Assembly (NCBI RefSeq): GCF_000308375.1 | Contig: NZ_BAFQ01000167.1 | Coordinates: 1-64,000, forward strand | DNA length: 64,000 nucleotides | DNA from: Nocardia aobensis NBRC 100429 | Lineage (GTDB): Bacteria > Actinomycetota > Actinomycetes > Mycobacteriales > Mycobacteriaceae | Direction: 5' to 3' | Part shown: positions 28,978 to 37,255 of the stretch, in pieces | Position numbering within the stretch: position 1 is the stretch's first letter | Layout of the letters: each line of letters begins with the position of its first letter | The notes under the pieces: generated by a model | What the model was told of the DNA's origin: nothing | What the model saw: only the letters and a program-made list of their open reading frames with translations | Databases searched by the model: none | Program-made: the position numbers and the translations under genes

Positions 28978-29943
28978 TCACCGCACGAGGTACGTGATCG
29001 GATGTGGTTCGCCGTGTATGTCGGCATATTCTCCGGCGGCCGCCGCGCAGGATTCCCGCCAATTTTCCGTGAGTTCCGAGATAATGTCGCTCGGTATTCC
29101 GATCGACGTCATTCTCCGGCCGAGAGAATTCTCCGCGAATTCCCATTGTTCGTGAAGTATCTCGGCGCGTTTCTGCAAAACCGGAACCAATCGCGGAAAC
29201 GGGTCCCTGGTTTCCGGATCGACCAGAGTCCGGGCCGCCGCCGGAAGATGTCCGCGAATCATCTCGACAATATGTTCGCGATATCCGCCGCGGACTCCGT
29301 TGCGCAATGCCAGCACACCGAAGGAAATATGCCGCGATTCGTCACGAGCGACATTCGTGATGCCGGTCCGCAGGATGTCGAAGCGCGGCAGCGCCCGCAC
29401 GGTGCCCAGGACGGTGTGCAGACCGGTCATCGCCACCGCACCCTCGACCAGCAGGTGGTAGACCACCACCCCCTCGTACCAGGCGGCGGTGTCGGCCGGG
29501 TCCTCCCGCACCCGCTCGACCGCGTCCACGAGCGCCTTCTCGAACAGGTCACCCACCCGATCGACGCCGCTGACCTGCGATAACTCCTCGTTGCCGAGGG
29601 TTTCGGAGAGGAAGGACAGGTAGCGCCGGAAGAAGACGGTGTGGCGCGCCTCGTCGGCCAGCTGCGTGGCCAGATACATCTTGTAGTCGACCTCGGGCGC
29701 GGCGTAGGCCAGCGGCGCCAAGGTCTCGGTGACGGTCGTCTCGCCGATCAGGAAGCGGGCGAGGGTGGCCAGCAGCGGCAACCGCGCGAAGGCCGGCAGC
29801 TGGGTCCACCCCTCGGCATCGCGCTCGTATTCCAGGCTCTGCGCCTGCCATTGCTGCATTTCCCAGCGGCGATAGAGATCGAGCGCGGTCACCCGTTCGG
29901 CAAGATCGATCTCGATCTCGTCGATGACCGTTGAATTGTTCAT
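28978..29943 (-). CDS. R2-like ferritin-fold diiron oxygenase
   Basis: This is a 321-residue protein of the ribonucleotide reductase R2-like/ferritin-like diiron class. Visible metal ligands in order: Glu68 (LIGETTVTE), Glu98 and His101 (ADEARHTVFF), Glu167 (LLVEGAVAM), Glu202 and His205 (ARDESRHISFG). The N-terminal YRRWEMQQWQAQ stretch is also typical. No other RNR subunit is nearby, so it is not a reductase subunit. It is the first gene of the biosynthetic operon, 24 nt before the ACP gene, and probably oxidises (hydroxylates, desaturates or N-oxygenates) an ACP-bound or free intermediate, in the way R2lox or AurF/CmlA-type enzymes do. The exact reaction cannot be read from sequence. Confidence 0.82.
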   Translation of the reverse strand: MNNSTVIDEIEIDLAERVTALDLYRRWEMQQWQAQSLEYERDAEGWTQLPAFARLPLLATLARFLIGETTVTETLAPLAYAAPEVDYKMYLATQLADEARHTVFFRRYLSFLSETLGNEELSQVSGVDRVGDLFEKALVDAVERVREDPADTAAWYEGVVVYHLLVEGAVAMTGLHTVLGTVRALPRFDILRTGITNVARDESRHISFGVLALRNGVRGGYREHIVEMIRGHLPAAARTLVDPETRDPFPRLVPVLQKRAEILHEQWEFAENSLGRRMTSIGIPSDIISELTENWRESCAAAAGEYADIHGEPHPITYLVR

Positions 29944-30379
29944 CGCGATTTCTCGATCTGTTACGACGGCAGGCCGGTGAAAATCGATAGCAGAGTGCTT
30001 TCATACACGTCGATCAACCCTTCCAACCGCCCAGCTACCCCACGCGCAGCGTCCTCACCTGCTGCGGCGTGTCAATACCCGTGACCACGCATCCGTACCG
30101 GAAGGATTAAATCCTTCGATCTTGTGGACAGCGATTCTGCACGGTGCCCGAGCTTACTCCCGAAATAGCCCGCGAGCCACTCGTAACGGGCAGATCACAA
30201 CGGCAAAAGGTTATCTATGAATTAGCCGCCTTCTCGACACTCCCGGTGAGTGGACACGGGCGTTTCACATTCCGGCTGACAGTTCACCACACCCCACCCC
30301 CCAAGTGGGATGCGGAAAGTTAGCCACAGATGCCGATTCGCCCCCTCGCAGCGGCGAAAAATCGCCCCAGCACGCCGAA
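29944..30379. promoter_or_regulatory. Promoter/regulatory region of the 26-kb biosynthetic operon
   Basis: A non-coding stretch of over 400 bp of lower GC lies upstream of the diiron oxygenase gene, which transcribes leftward. It is the only long gap before the 11-gene operon and so must hold its promoter. It includes the palindrome at 30101-30117 and AT-rich segments around 30105-30130 and 30195-30225. No gene or RNA was recognised. Confidence 0.5.
30101..30117. promoter_or_regulatory. 17-bp perfect palindrome, candidate operator
   Basis: The sequence gaaggattaaatccttc is a perfect inverted repeat (8-bp arms, 1-nt centre) about 160 bp upstream of the first biosynthetic gene. Its form suits a dimeric repressor or activator site. 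The cognate regulator is unknown, and the assignment rests on symmetry and position. Confidence 0.5.
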
Positions 30380-30422
30380 ACGGCCGCCGCATCGCAGCCC
30401 CTGGCTACGATGCGGCGGCCGT
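30380..30422 (-). terminator. Hairpin terminator after glpR-like gene
   Basis: A perfect 15-bp stem (30380-30394 with 30408-30422) encloses a 13-nt loop and lies 20 bp past the stop of the leftward gene ending at 30443. No strong U-tract follows, which is common in high-GC actinomycetes. Confidence 0.7.
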
Positions 30423-30442
30423 CGTCGACCGGCTGTCGGCTC

Positions 30443-31678
30443 CTATTCGCCTGCGGCGCGGCGGATTTCGCCACCTGCCGCCCGGTTCCGGGTGGCCCGG
30501 GCAGCGGCGGCGTCGAAATGCTCCAGATGGTCGAACAGCGGGTCCTCGTCGTCGACGTCGAGCACCACCGCGCGGCGGCGCAGGGCACGAGCGGCGTCGC
30601 GGTCCATACCCGGGCGCCGCTCGGCCCGGACCTGGTCCTGCGCAACGGGTTCGGCGTTGGCGGCCGGGCGCTGCCGCGCCCCGGGCAGCCGCGCCGCGCG
30701 TCGCCGGCGGATGTCCTCCTCGAAGCGCACCTGCCGCCGCAGATACGCCAGATAGGCCCCGAACGCCACCACCGAGAGCGCACACCCCCACCACAGGGTC
30801 GCGCTCACGACGATCGCGAAGGCGCCGAAAAGCAGTGTGCTCAGGATCAATCCGAGTGCGGTGCGCTGCCGGAAGCGGTACCGGGCCGCGCGCGCGATCG
30901 CGTCGGCCTCCGGATCGAACCCGCCGCGGCCACGCCGGGACGGGACGAAATCGCGTGCGGTCGATCCGGGTTCGTCGCCGGCGCGGTCGTCGAGGTCGCC
31001 GGAGTCGTCGAGGTCGTCATCGAGGTCGTCGTCGGGATCCACGTCGCCGCGCCGGGCGGGAACGACCGCGCTGGGCGCGGGTGGGATACGGGCCATACTC
31101 GTCTGCGGGCGATCCTCGGTCTCGGCGGCGGCCGGTACGTCGTCGGCCTCCTCACGATCCTCGGCATCGTCCGGATCACCGGTGTGGGCGTCTCCGGCGA
31201 GGTCACGGTCGCCCTCGCCTTCGGCTGTGCCGTCGACGTCGCCGCGTGCGTCGCCGCCCGGCTCGGCATCGGCGGCGTCGACGGGGGTTTCGGGTGCGTG
31301 TTCCTCGGCCGCGTCGGCGCGACCGGGCGGATCACCGGCACTCCGGCGGGCCCGCGTCACCTCCGATTCGGCGCGCCCGGGTGCGTTCCGGTCGTCCTCG
31401 ATGACGGGCTCATCGGCCGATGTCGTCATCCGGTCCTCCGCATCATCGCCGTGGGAAAGCCTTTTCTGCCGAGGGGCCGGCACCCAGTCCGGATCGGTCT
31501 CATGTCCGGTGGCCGGCCCTTTCTTCGCACGTCGTCTGGTACCGCCTCGATGCAGCACCCGGGTTGCCAGGGCCACGTCCGTGGTGCGGCGGATTCGCGG
31601 ATGCCGATCCGCGAGCATCGGGAACAGCACGAAGACCCAGAGCACGACCAGCGCGATCCACAAGATCGAATTCGGCAT
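30443..31678 (-). CDS. glpR: GlpR/SepX-like divisome membrane protein
   Basis: This is a 411-residue membrane protein. The N-terminus MPNSILWIALVVLWVFVLFP is a membrane helix followed by ADRHPRIRR. A long acidic, disordered middle (~90-270, with DPDDDLDDDLDDSGDLDD) comes before a pair of helices (RTALGLILSTLLFGAFAIVV and the next one ending AYLAYLRRQVRFEEDIRRRR). This layout matches the actinobacterial receptor GlpR (Corynebacterium), SepX (Streptomyces) and the M. tuberculosis Rv0996-type protein. In Corynebacterium, GlpR binds the gephyrin-like Glp and ties FtsZ to division and polar growth. The glp and rimJ genes just upstream on the same strand support this. Start at ATG 31678, with GGAGG 11 nt before. 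Confidence 0.82.
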   Translation of the reverse strand: MPNSILWIALVVLWVFVLFPMLADRHPRIRRTTDVALATRVLHRGGTRRRAKKGPATGHETDPDWVPAPRQKRLSHGDDAEDRMTTSADEPVIEDDRNAPGRAESEVTRARRSAGDPPGRADAAEEHAPETPVDAADAEPGGDARGDVDGTAEGEGDRDLAGDAHTGDPDDAEDREEADDVPAAAETEDRPQTSMARIPPAPSAVVPARRGDVDPDDDLDDDLDDSGDLDDRAGDEPGSTARDFVPSRRGRGGFDPEADAIARAARYRFRQRTALGLILSTLLFGAFAIVVSATLWWGCALSVVAFGAYLAYLRRQVRFEEDIRRRRAARLPGARQRPAANAEPVAQDQVRAERRPGMDRDAARALRRRAVVLDVDDEDPLFDHLEHFDAAAARATRNRAAGGEIRRAAGE

Positions 31679-31907
31679 CGCGCTCCCACCTCCGTCCCCG
31701 CCTGACCACTGTCCCTTCTCGACCACTGGGCAGGTTCTCGCCACCTGTTCCGTCCTGGCACCGGACGCACCACCGACGTCCGTAGGTTAATCCGGCGTCA
31801 CAGGAATATCGCGCAGGCGCGCCGCCCACACCCGTCCCACCCGTCACAAGCCGGTCATCACCCGGCCCGGGCGCGTCGACGCGGGACACGCCGCGTGACC
31901 GGGCCAC

Positions 31908-32564
31908 TCACGGCGGCGTGGCACGACCGGAGCGGATGAGGCGATCGACGACCGTGCCGGATACCTCCTCGGCGGTCATCGCGACCAGCAGATGGTCCCG
32001 CCACGCGCCGTCGACGTCCAGATAGCGCCGCAATGTGCCCTCCTCGCGGAAGCCCACATTGCGCAGGACCGCCTGGCTGGGCAGATTCTCCGGACGTACC
32101 GTCGCCTCCACCCGGTGCAGGCCCACGGGCCCGAAACAGTGGTCCAGGCCCATCGCCAGCGCGGCGGTGGCCACCCCTTGGCCGCCGACGTCCTTGGCGA
32201 CCCAGTAGCCGATCCACGCCGAACGCAGCGCCCCGCGCACGATGTTGCCGATGGTCAGCTGGCCGCCGAAGGATCCGTCGACCTCGATCACCAACGGCAC
32301 CATCGCACCCCGCCGCGCCTCGGCCTTCAGACTCGACCACAGCGCGGGCCAGTTGGAGGCGTGATTGCGCGCCTCCCAGCTACCCCGGCCGGTCGGTTCC
32401 CACGGCTCCAGATGTTCGCGGTCGCGCAAGCGGATACGCGACCACGCGGCCGCGTCGCGCAGCCGGATCGGGCGCAGGGTCACCCGTCCGCCCGCGACCC
32501 GAACCGGACCGAGATGGGCGGGCCAGCCGGGATGCTGGGCGGCCCGGAATACGTTCATGTCCAC
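31908..32564 (-). CDS. rimJ: RimJ/RimL-type GNAT N-acetyltransferase
   Basis: This is a 218-residue GNAT protein. The acetyl-CoA loop appears as GYWVAKDVGGQGVATAALAM (the Q/RxxGxG/A pattern), followed by LHRVEATVRPENLPSQAVL and NVGFREEGTLRRYL, the RimJ hallmarks. It would acetylate protein N-termini such as ribosomal protein uS5, or an unknown substrate. GTG at 32564 comes 3 nt after the glp stop, so the two are coupled. Gene order galU-glp-rimJ-glpR matches that in M. tuberculosis (Rv0993-Rv0996). Confidence 0.9.
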   Translation of the reverse strand: MDMNVFRAAQHPGWPAHLGPVRVAGGRVTLRPIRLRDAAAWSRIRLRDREHLEPWEPTGRGSWEARNHASNWPALWSSLKAEARRGAMVPLVIEVDGSFGGQLTIGNIVRGALRSAWIGYWVAKDVGGQGVATAALAMGLDHCFGPVGLHRVEATVRPENLPSQAVLRNVGFREEGTLRRYLDVDGAWRDHLLVAMTAEEVSGTVVDRLIRSGRATPP

Positions 32565-32567
32565 AGA

Positions 32568-33821
32568 TCACCCGCGCTGTGCGAGAAATGCGACCTGGAC
32601 CTCGTCACCGGTGCGAATATCGGTGACCTCCGGGTCGATGACGATCAGGCTGTTGGCCTCGGCCAGGGTCGAGAGCAGATGCGACGAGCCGTTGACCCCC
32701 AGCGGCTGGACCAGGTACTCACCGGTCTGCTCGTCGCGCATCAACTGGGCGCGCAGATAGCCGCGGCGGCCCTCCATCGAGGTGATCGGCATGATCGTGC
32801 GGGCCCGCACCACGCGGCGCATCGGATGCCGGCGCCCCAGCGCGATCCGGATCAGCGGCCGCACCATGATCTCGAAAACCACTAGTGCGCCAACGGGATT
32901 CGACGGCAGGAGGAACGTCGGGACCTCGTCGCGGCCGAGCCGGCCGAAACCCTGCACGGAACCGGGATGCATGGCGACCCGATCGATGGTCAGTTCGCCC
33001 AGCCCCTCCAGGGCCTCGCGGATCTGATCGGAGGCCCAGCCGCCGACCGCGCCCGCGATCACGACCACCTCCGAACGCACCAGCTGTCCCTCGACCACAT
33101 CGCGCAGGCGCTTGGGATCGGCACTGACGATGCCGACCCGATTCACATCGGCGCCGGCGTCGCGGGCGGCGGCGGCCAGGGCGTAGGAGTTCACGTCGTA
33201 GACCTGTCCCGGACCGGGCGTGCGGTCGATGTCGACCAGTTCGCCACCGATCGAGATGACCGACAGCCGCGGCCGCGGATGCACCAGCACCTTGTCCCGC
33301 CCGACCGCCGCCAGCAGGCCGACCTGCGCCGCGCCGATGATGGTGCCCGCCCGGACCGCGATATCGCCGGGCTGCACATCGTCACCGATGCGCCGCACGT
33401 AATCGCCGGACCGGACCGGCTCGTAGATCTTGATCCGGGCCCGGCCGCCGTCGGTGAAATCCAGCGGCAGCACCGCATCCGCCAGCGTGGGCAGCGGCGC
33501 ACCGGTGTCGATCCGCACCGATTGCCGCGGCTGCAACCGGATCGGCTGGCGCGAACCGGCGGCGACCTCGCCGACCACCGGCAGCGTCAGATCGATCGGA
33601 TCGCCGTCCTCGGTGCGGATATCGGCGCCGGCGCCCTGCACATCCACGCTGCGCACGGCATATCCGTCGATGGCGGCCTGATCGAATCCGGGCAGCGGAC
33701 GCTCGGTGACCACATCCTCGGCGCACAGCAGACCCTGGGCCTCGGAAATCGCGACCCGGACCGGCCGCGGGGCGACGGCCGCCGCGGTCACCTTGATCTG
33801 CTGGTCCTCAACCGAGCGCAT
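32568..33821 (-). CDS. glp: Gephyrin-like protein Glp (MoeA family)
   Basis: This is a 417-residue protein with MoeA N- and C-terminal domains: RPLPGFDQAAIDGYAVR, DTGAPLPTLADAVLP, the MoCF fold with ISIGGELVDIDRTPGPGQVYDVNSY, and LPSNPVGALVVFEIMVRPLI. In canonical MoeA the motif is usually GDEL and PGNPVS; here GGEL and PSNPVG suggest a changed active site, as known for actinobacterial Glp, which moonlights in cell division by binding FtsZ and the receptor GlpR. It lies between galU and rimJ with glpR two genes on. A true molybdopterin role cannot be excluded. Confidence 0.87.
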   Translation of the reverse strand: MRSVEDQQIKVTAAAVAPRPVRVAISEAQGLLCAEDVVTERPLPGFDQAAIDGYAVRSVDVQGAGADIRTEDGDPIDLTLPVVGEVAAGSRQPIRLQPRQSVRIDTGAPLPTLADAVLPLDFTDGGRARIKIYEPVRSGDYVRRIGDDVQPGDIAVRAGTIIGAAQVGLLAAVGRDKVLVHPRPRLSVISIGGELVDIDRTPGPGQVYDVNSYALAAAARDAGADVNRVGIVSADPKRLRDVVEGQLVRSEVVVIAGAVGGWASDQIREALEGLGELTIDRVAMHPGSVQGFGRLGRDEVPTFLLPSNPVGALVVFEIMVRPLIRIALGRRHPMRRVVRARTIMPITSMEGRRGYLRAQLMRDEQTGEYLVQPLGVNGSSHLLSTLAEANSLIVIDPEVTDIRTGDEVQVAFLAQRG

Positions 33822-33889
33822 GCCGCCCTTCCCCTTTACTCCGACTGATCACCCGGTCCCGCGGTGACGAGACCCGGCCGACCCCGCCG

Positions 33890-34843
33890 TCACGACGAGA
33901 TCAGCTGCGGGTTCCAATCCGGAGCAAGCCGACGCTGCAACCACTCGCGCAAGGCGGGGCCGTATTCGTCTCGCTCCAAAGCGAAATCGACCGCAGCACG
34001 AAGATAACCGCCAGGGTTGCCGAGGTCGTGGCGCGACCCACGGTGGACGACGACATGAACCGGATGTCCCTCAGCGATCAGCAGCGATACGGCGTCGGTG
34101 AGCTGGAGTTCACCGCCCGCACCCGCCTCGATGCGGCGCAGCGCGTCGAAGATCGCGCGATCGAGCAGATACCGGCCCGCGGCGGTGAAGGTCGACGGCG
34201 CCTCCTCGAGCGCCGGCTTCTCCACCATGCCGACCACGCGCAGCACGTCGGGGTTCGTGCTGTCGGTCACCGGCTCCACGTCGAAGACGCCGTAGGCGCC
34301 GACCTCCTGCTTCGGGACGTCGATCGCGCAGAGCACCGTGCCGCCGCGTTTGCGCCGGACGCGGCTCATCACGTCGAGGACGCCGCAGGGCAGCACCAGG
34401 TCGTCGGGCAGCAATACCGCGATGGCGTCCTCGTCGGGATCGAGCGCCTGCTCGGCCTGGGCGACGGCGTGGCCCAGCCCGAGCGGCTCGTCCTGTACGA
34501 CCGAGGTCACATCGAGCAGGCCGGGAGCCTTGCGCACCTTTTCCAGCAGCTGGAATTTCCCGCGTTCGGCGAGCGTGCTCTCCAGCACCAGATCCTCGAC
34601 GAAGTGCGCGACGACCCCGTCCTTTCCGGGCGAGGTCACGATGACCAGCCGCTGGGCGCCCGAGCCGGCGGCCTCGGCGGCCACCAACTCGATACCGGGT
34701 GTGTCCACCACCGGCAGCAGCTCTTTCGGCACGGTCTTGGTCGCGGGCAGGAACCGTGTCCCGAGTCCGGCCGCGGGAACCACCGCGGTGCGGAAGCAGG
34801 AACTCACGGCCTGCGTCGCCTCCGATCCGGCGTCAGCTGTCAT
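33890..34843 (-). CDS. galU: UTP-glucose-1-phosphate uridylyltransferase
   Basis: This is a 317-residue nucleotidyltransferase. The GalU signature AAGLGTRFLPATKTVPKEL is at 24-42, followed by DTPGIELVAAEAAGSGAQRL, DEPLGLGHAVAQAE, LLPDDLVLP and VEKPALEEAPSTFTAAGRYL. It makes UDP-glucose for wall polysaccharides, trehalose and glycolipids. The ATG at 34843 was chosen because the family begins shortly before FRTAVVPAAGLG. It heads the leftward group galU-glp-rimJ-glpR, with 68 nt to glp, and is divergent from the cyclo-ligase gene. Confidence 0.95.
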   Translation of the reverse strand: MTADAGSEATQAVSSCFRTAVVPAAGLGTRFLPATKTVPKELLPVVDTPGIELVAAEAAGSGAQRLVIVTSPGKDGVVAHFVEDLVLESTLAERGKFQLLEKVRKAPGLLDVTSVVQDEPLGLGHAVAQAEQALDPDEDAIAVLLPDDLVLPCGVLDVMSRVRRKRGGTVLCAIDVPKQEVGAYGVFDVEPVTDSTNPDVLRVVGMVEKPALEEAPSTFTAAGRYLLDRAIFDALRRIEAGAGGELQLTDAVSLLIAEGHPVHVVVHRGSRHDLGNPGGYLRAAVDFALERDEYGPALREWLQRRLAPDWNPQLISS

Positions 34844-35067
34844 AAGTGCACACCCTATCCATCGCTCTTGTCGTCGGACCGGCTCAACACCGGCCCGGCA
34901 TCTGGGAAGCCTAGGCGGCCGCGGCGGCGCCGTCGCACCGAAACGGTGCGGCAGCAACCCTCACCAGCGAGTTCGCGGTACCGCGTCGGGTCAGCGATTC
35001 CCCGCCGAGGGCACCCGGAAACACGGGAGCGGGCAAACTCACCGTTCGCCCACCTAGGGTGAGCCCT

Positions 35068-35763
35068 GTGGAGATCGCCGGTCAGCGGGACAAAGGGCGG
35101 TGGCGAGCGGAATTGCTGGCCGCCCGGGCGGCGGTGCCGCCGGAGACCAGGGCCGCGGAGGCCGAGGCGCTGAGCCGATCGGTGGCGCGGGTACTGGACA
35201 TCGACCGGCCGCGAGGCGCTGGGCCGCACAGCGACGATCGCCGCCCGGCGGGAGGATCCGGCTCGGAGGCTCCCGGCTCGCGGTGGGTGGCGGGGTATAT
35301 CCCGGTCGCGGGTGAGCCCGGTTCGGTCGCGATGCTCGACGCGCTGCGGGTCGCGGGGGCTCGAGTGATGGTCCCCGTGACGGGACCGCCCGGTCCGCTG
35401 GGGTGGTCGGAATACACGGGAATCGAGGGGCTGCGGCGCGCCCGCTACGGACTGCTCGAGCCCGACGGGCCGCCGTTGGGCGTGGCGGCGATCGAATGGC
35501 CGGAGGTGATCGTGATCCCGGCCCTCGCGGTCGATCGGCGCGGTGTGCGGCTGGGGCGAGGCGCCGGGTATTACGACCGGACGCTGCCCGCGGCGCGACC
35601 GGACGCACGTCTGGTGGCGGTCGTTCGAGACCCGGAACTGCTGGATGCGCTGCCGGAGGAACCCCACGATCGCCGGATGGGGTGGGCATTGCTGCCGGAG
35701 GCCGGGCTGTGCAGGCTCGATGCCGGCGATCGCGAGATCGGCGGTCGATACTCGAGCGTATGA
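35068..35763 (+). CDS. 5-formyltetrahydrofolate cyclo-ligase
   Basis: This is a 231-residue protein ending in the diagnostic folate-binding motif GRGAGYYDRTL; earlier GYIPVAGEPGSVAMLDAL and VIVIPALAVDRRGVRLG also fit. It converts 5-formyl-THF to 5,10-methenyl-THF with ATP. The GTG at 35068 has AGGGTGA about 8 nt upstream; GTG 35059 is in frame as well. A linker of about 20 residues rich in Gly, Arg and Ser (near DRPRGAGPHSDDRRPAGGSG) interrupts the N-terminal part and is longer than usual. It is divergent from galU and upstream of the FmdB-type gene, as in mycobacteria. Confidence 0.9.
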   Translation: MEIAGQRDKGRWRAELLAARAAVPPETRAAEAEALSRSVARVLDIDRPRGAGPHSDDRRPAGGSGSEAPGSRWVAGYIPVAGEPGSVAMLDALRVAGARVMVPVTGPPGPLGWSEYTGIEGLRRARYGLLEPDGPPLGVAAIEWPEVIVIPALAVDRRGVRLGRGAGYYDRTLPAARPDARLVAVVRDPELLDALPEEPHDRRMGWALLPEAGLCRLDAGDREIGGRYSSV

Positions 35764-35843
35764 AGCGGGCACCGGGCGCCCGGACTCGGTGGCGCCGGTG
35801 CGACCTCACGAGCACCATGGGAATCAAGACCGGATTGGCACTG

Positions 35844-35870
35844 TTGGCACTGTCGGCTGTAGAGTGCTAA
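35844..35870. promoter_or_regulatory. CIRCE-like element (HrcA operator)
   Basis: TTGGCACTG-N9-GAGTGCTAA matches the CIRCE consensus TTAGCACTC-N9-GAGTGCTAA in 16 of 18 arm positions with the exact 9-nt spacer. It lies 26 bp upstream of the GTG of the FmdB-type gene. In M. tuberculosis the homologous gene (Rv0991c, ruc) is reported in the HrcA heat-shock regulon, which agrees. Confidence 0.85.
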
Positions 35871-35896
35871 AAGACGAAAACCGTGGAGGTTCGCAG

Positions 35897-36217
35897 GTGC
35901 CTACTTACTCGTATCAGTGCACGCAGTGTGGCGACAAGTTCGACATCGTGCAGTCGTTCTCCGATGACGCCCTGACCACCTGCGAGAAGTGCAACGGCAA
36001 GCTGCGCAAGCTGTTCAACTCGGTCGGCATCGTCTTCAAGGGCAGCGGCTTCTACCGCACCGACAGCCGCAACGGCTCGTCGTCGGCCAGTGAGCCCGCC
36101 GCGAAGTCGAGCGAATCCAAGTCGAGCGATTCGGCCGGCTCCAGCAGTTCGTCCAGCTCGTCGAGCAGCTCGGGTTCGTCGTCGACCTCCTCGTCGACCA
36201 GCACCGCCGTCGCCTGA
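35897..36217 (+). CDS. ruc: FmdB-type zinc-ribbon protein, redox-regulated chaperone Ruc-like
   Basis: This is a 106-residue protein. Residues 1-55 form a zinc ribbon: Cys8-x2-Cys11 and Cys29-x2-Cys32, with PTYSYQC and VGIVFKGSGFYRTDSR flanking. Residues ~56-106 are disordered and almost only Ser with Lys, Glu, Thr and Ala. This matches M. tuberculosis Rv0991c (Ruc), described as a redox-switched chaperone with a zinc-coordinating N-terminus and unstructured C-terminus that works with Hsp70. The GTG start has GGAGGT 6 nt upstream. The CIRCE element in front indicates heat-shock control by HrcA. Confidence 0.9.
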   Translation: MPTYSYQCTQCGDKFDIVQSFSDDALTTCEKCNGKLRKLFNSVGIVFKGSGFYRTDSRNGSSSASEPAAKSSESKSSDSAGSSSSSSSSSSSGSSSTSSSTSTAVA

Positions 36218-36355
36218 CCCATCGCCGCACCGGGCGGCCACGCACCGCCCGGCCGGTCACGCCCCTTCCGGCCGTGCCGTCCTCAGTTGTCCACAGCCTT
36301 TCCGTTATCCACAGAAAAGTTCTGACCTGCTCTTTTCCTGGATGACAGTCCTGCC

Positions 36356-37111
36356 GTGGACCCTACGGTGGCCGGTATGCGGACCTTGCGATTCGATCGG
36401 CTACGCGCCGGCGATACCGATCTCGGCCATGCTCGTGGCACCGAATTCCTGTCCCGGATACGGCCACCCTGGCTGGACCTGACCCTGATCCGCCGGCTGG
36501 CCGCCGTCGGACTGGCCGCCACGGCAGCCGTCGTCGCCCTGCGCGGCGATCCAGCGGGGCACCGCACACCGGTGGTGGTCGCGGCACGGGACGTCCAACC
36601 CGGACAGGTGCTGGTTCCCGCGGATCTGCGGTACGCGGACCTGCCACCGGACGCGGTACCGGAAGGCGCCGTCACCGATCCCGCGACAGTGCTCGGCGCG
36701 ACCTCGACCGGGGCTGTGCACGCTGGGGAGATACTCACCGACCTCCGGATCGTCGGCCCACGCCTGGCAGCCGCGGCGGCCGGCACGCCGAATGCCCGAA
36801 TCGTGCCGATGCGTCTGGCGGACAACGCGATTGCCGACATTCTGCGCCCCGGCGACCGCGTGGACGTGGTCGCCGCGGAGGACACCGGCGCGCACGGCGA
36901 TCCGGAGGCGATTGCGCCACGGGAGCGTTCACCGTCCGCACATACCCTCGCCACCGATGCCGCGGTCGTCCTCATTTCCGGTGCGGCCGACACCGGTTCC
37001 CGGACCCGCGCGTCCCCCGAACGAATCGTGCTGCTGGCCCTCGATCCGGGGCATGCGACCACTGTCGCGGCCGCCTCGTTGCACACCGCCCTGACCGTGG
37101 TGTTTCACTGA
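36356..37111 (+). CDS. SAF-domain (CpaB/RcpC-like) membrane-anchored protein
   Basis: This is a 251-residue protein. An N-terminal basic segment is followed by a membrane helix (LIRRLAAVGLAATAAVVALRG, about 44-63). Then comes a SAF domain: VVVAARDVQPGQVLVPADLR and GAVHAGEILTDLRIV, and a RcpC-like second part (IVPMRLADNAIADILRPGD with DRVDVVAAE). SAF/CpaB proteins usually take part in Flp-pilus assembly, but no pilus genes lie nearby, so the role here is open; single-copy SAF proteins are common next to the FmdB-type gene in this group. A GTG at 36356 is used; ATG 36377 is an alternative. Confidence 0.75.
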   Translation: MDPTVAGMRTLRFDRLRAGDTDLGHARGTEFLSRIRPPWLDLTLIRRLAAVGLAATAAVVALRGDPAGHRTPVVVAARDVQPGQVLVPADLRYADLPPDAVPEGAVTDPATVLGATSTGAVHAGEILTDLRIVGPRLAAAAAGTPNARIVPMRLADNAIADILRPGDRVDVVAAEDTGAHGDPEAIAPRERSPSAHTLATDAAVVLISGAADTGSRTRASPERIVLLALDPGHATTVAAASLHTALTVVFH

Positions 37112-37255
37112 TGTTCGCTGTGTTCGCCAAGCATTTGCCACAACTGTCCGTTAGCATCCCGAGTACCTCATTCGATAGCGGAAAGCAATCGCATCGGATG
37201 CCACGACCAGACCGAACGGCGAGGCCCGGGCACGCCGGATGAGACAGGAGCCGCA

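Noticed and set aside
36227-36252. CCGGGCGG...CCGCCCGG hairpin after the FmdB-type gene
   Set aside because: The stem is only 8 bp with no U-tract. In a region this GC-rich it could be chance, so it was not listed as a terminator.
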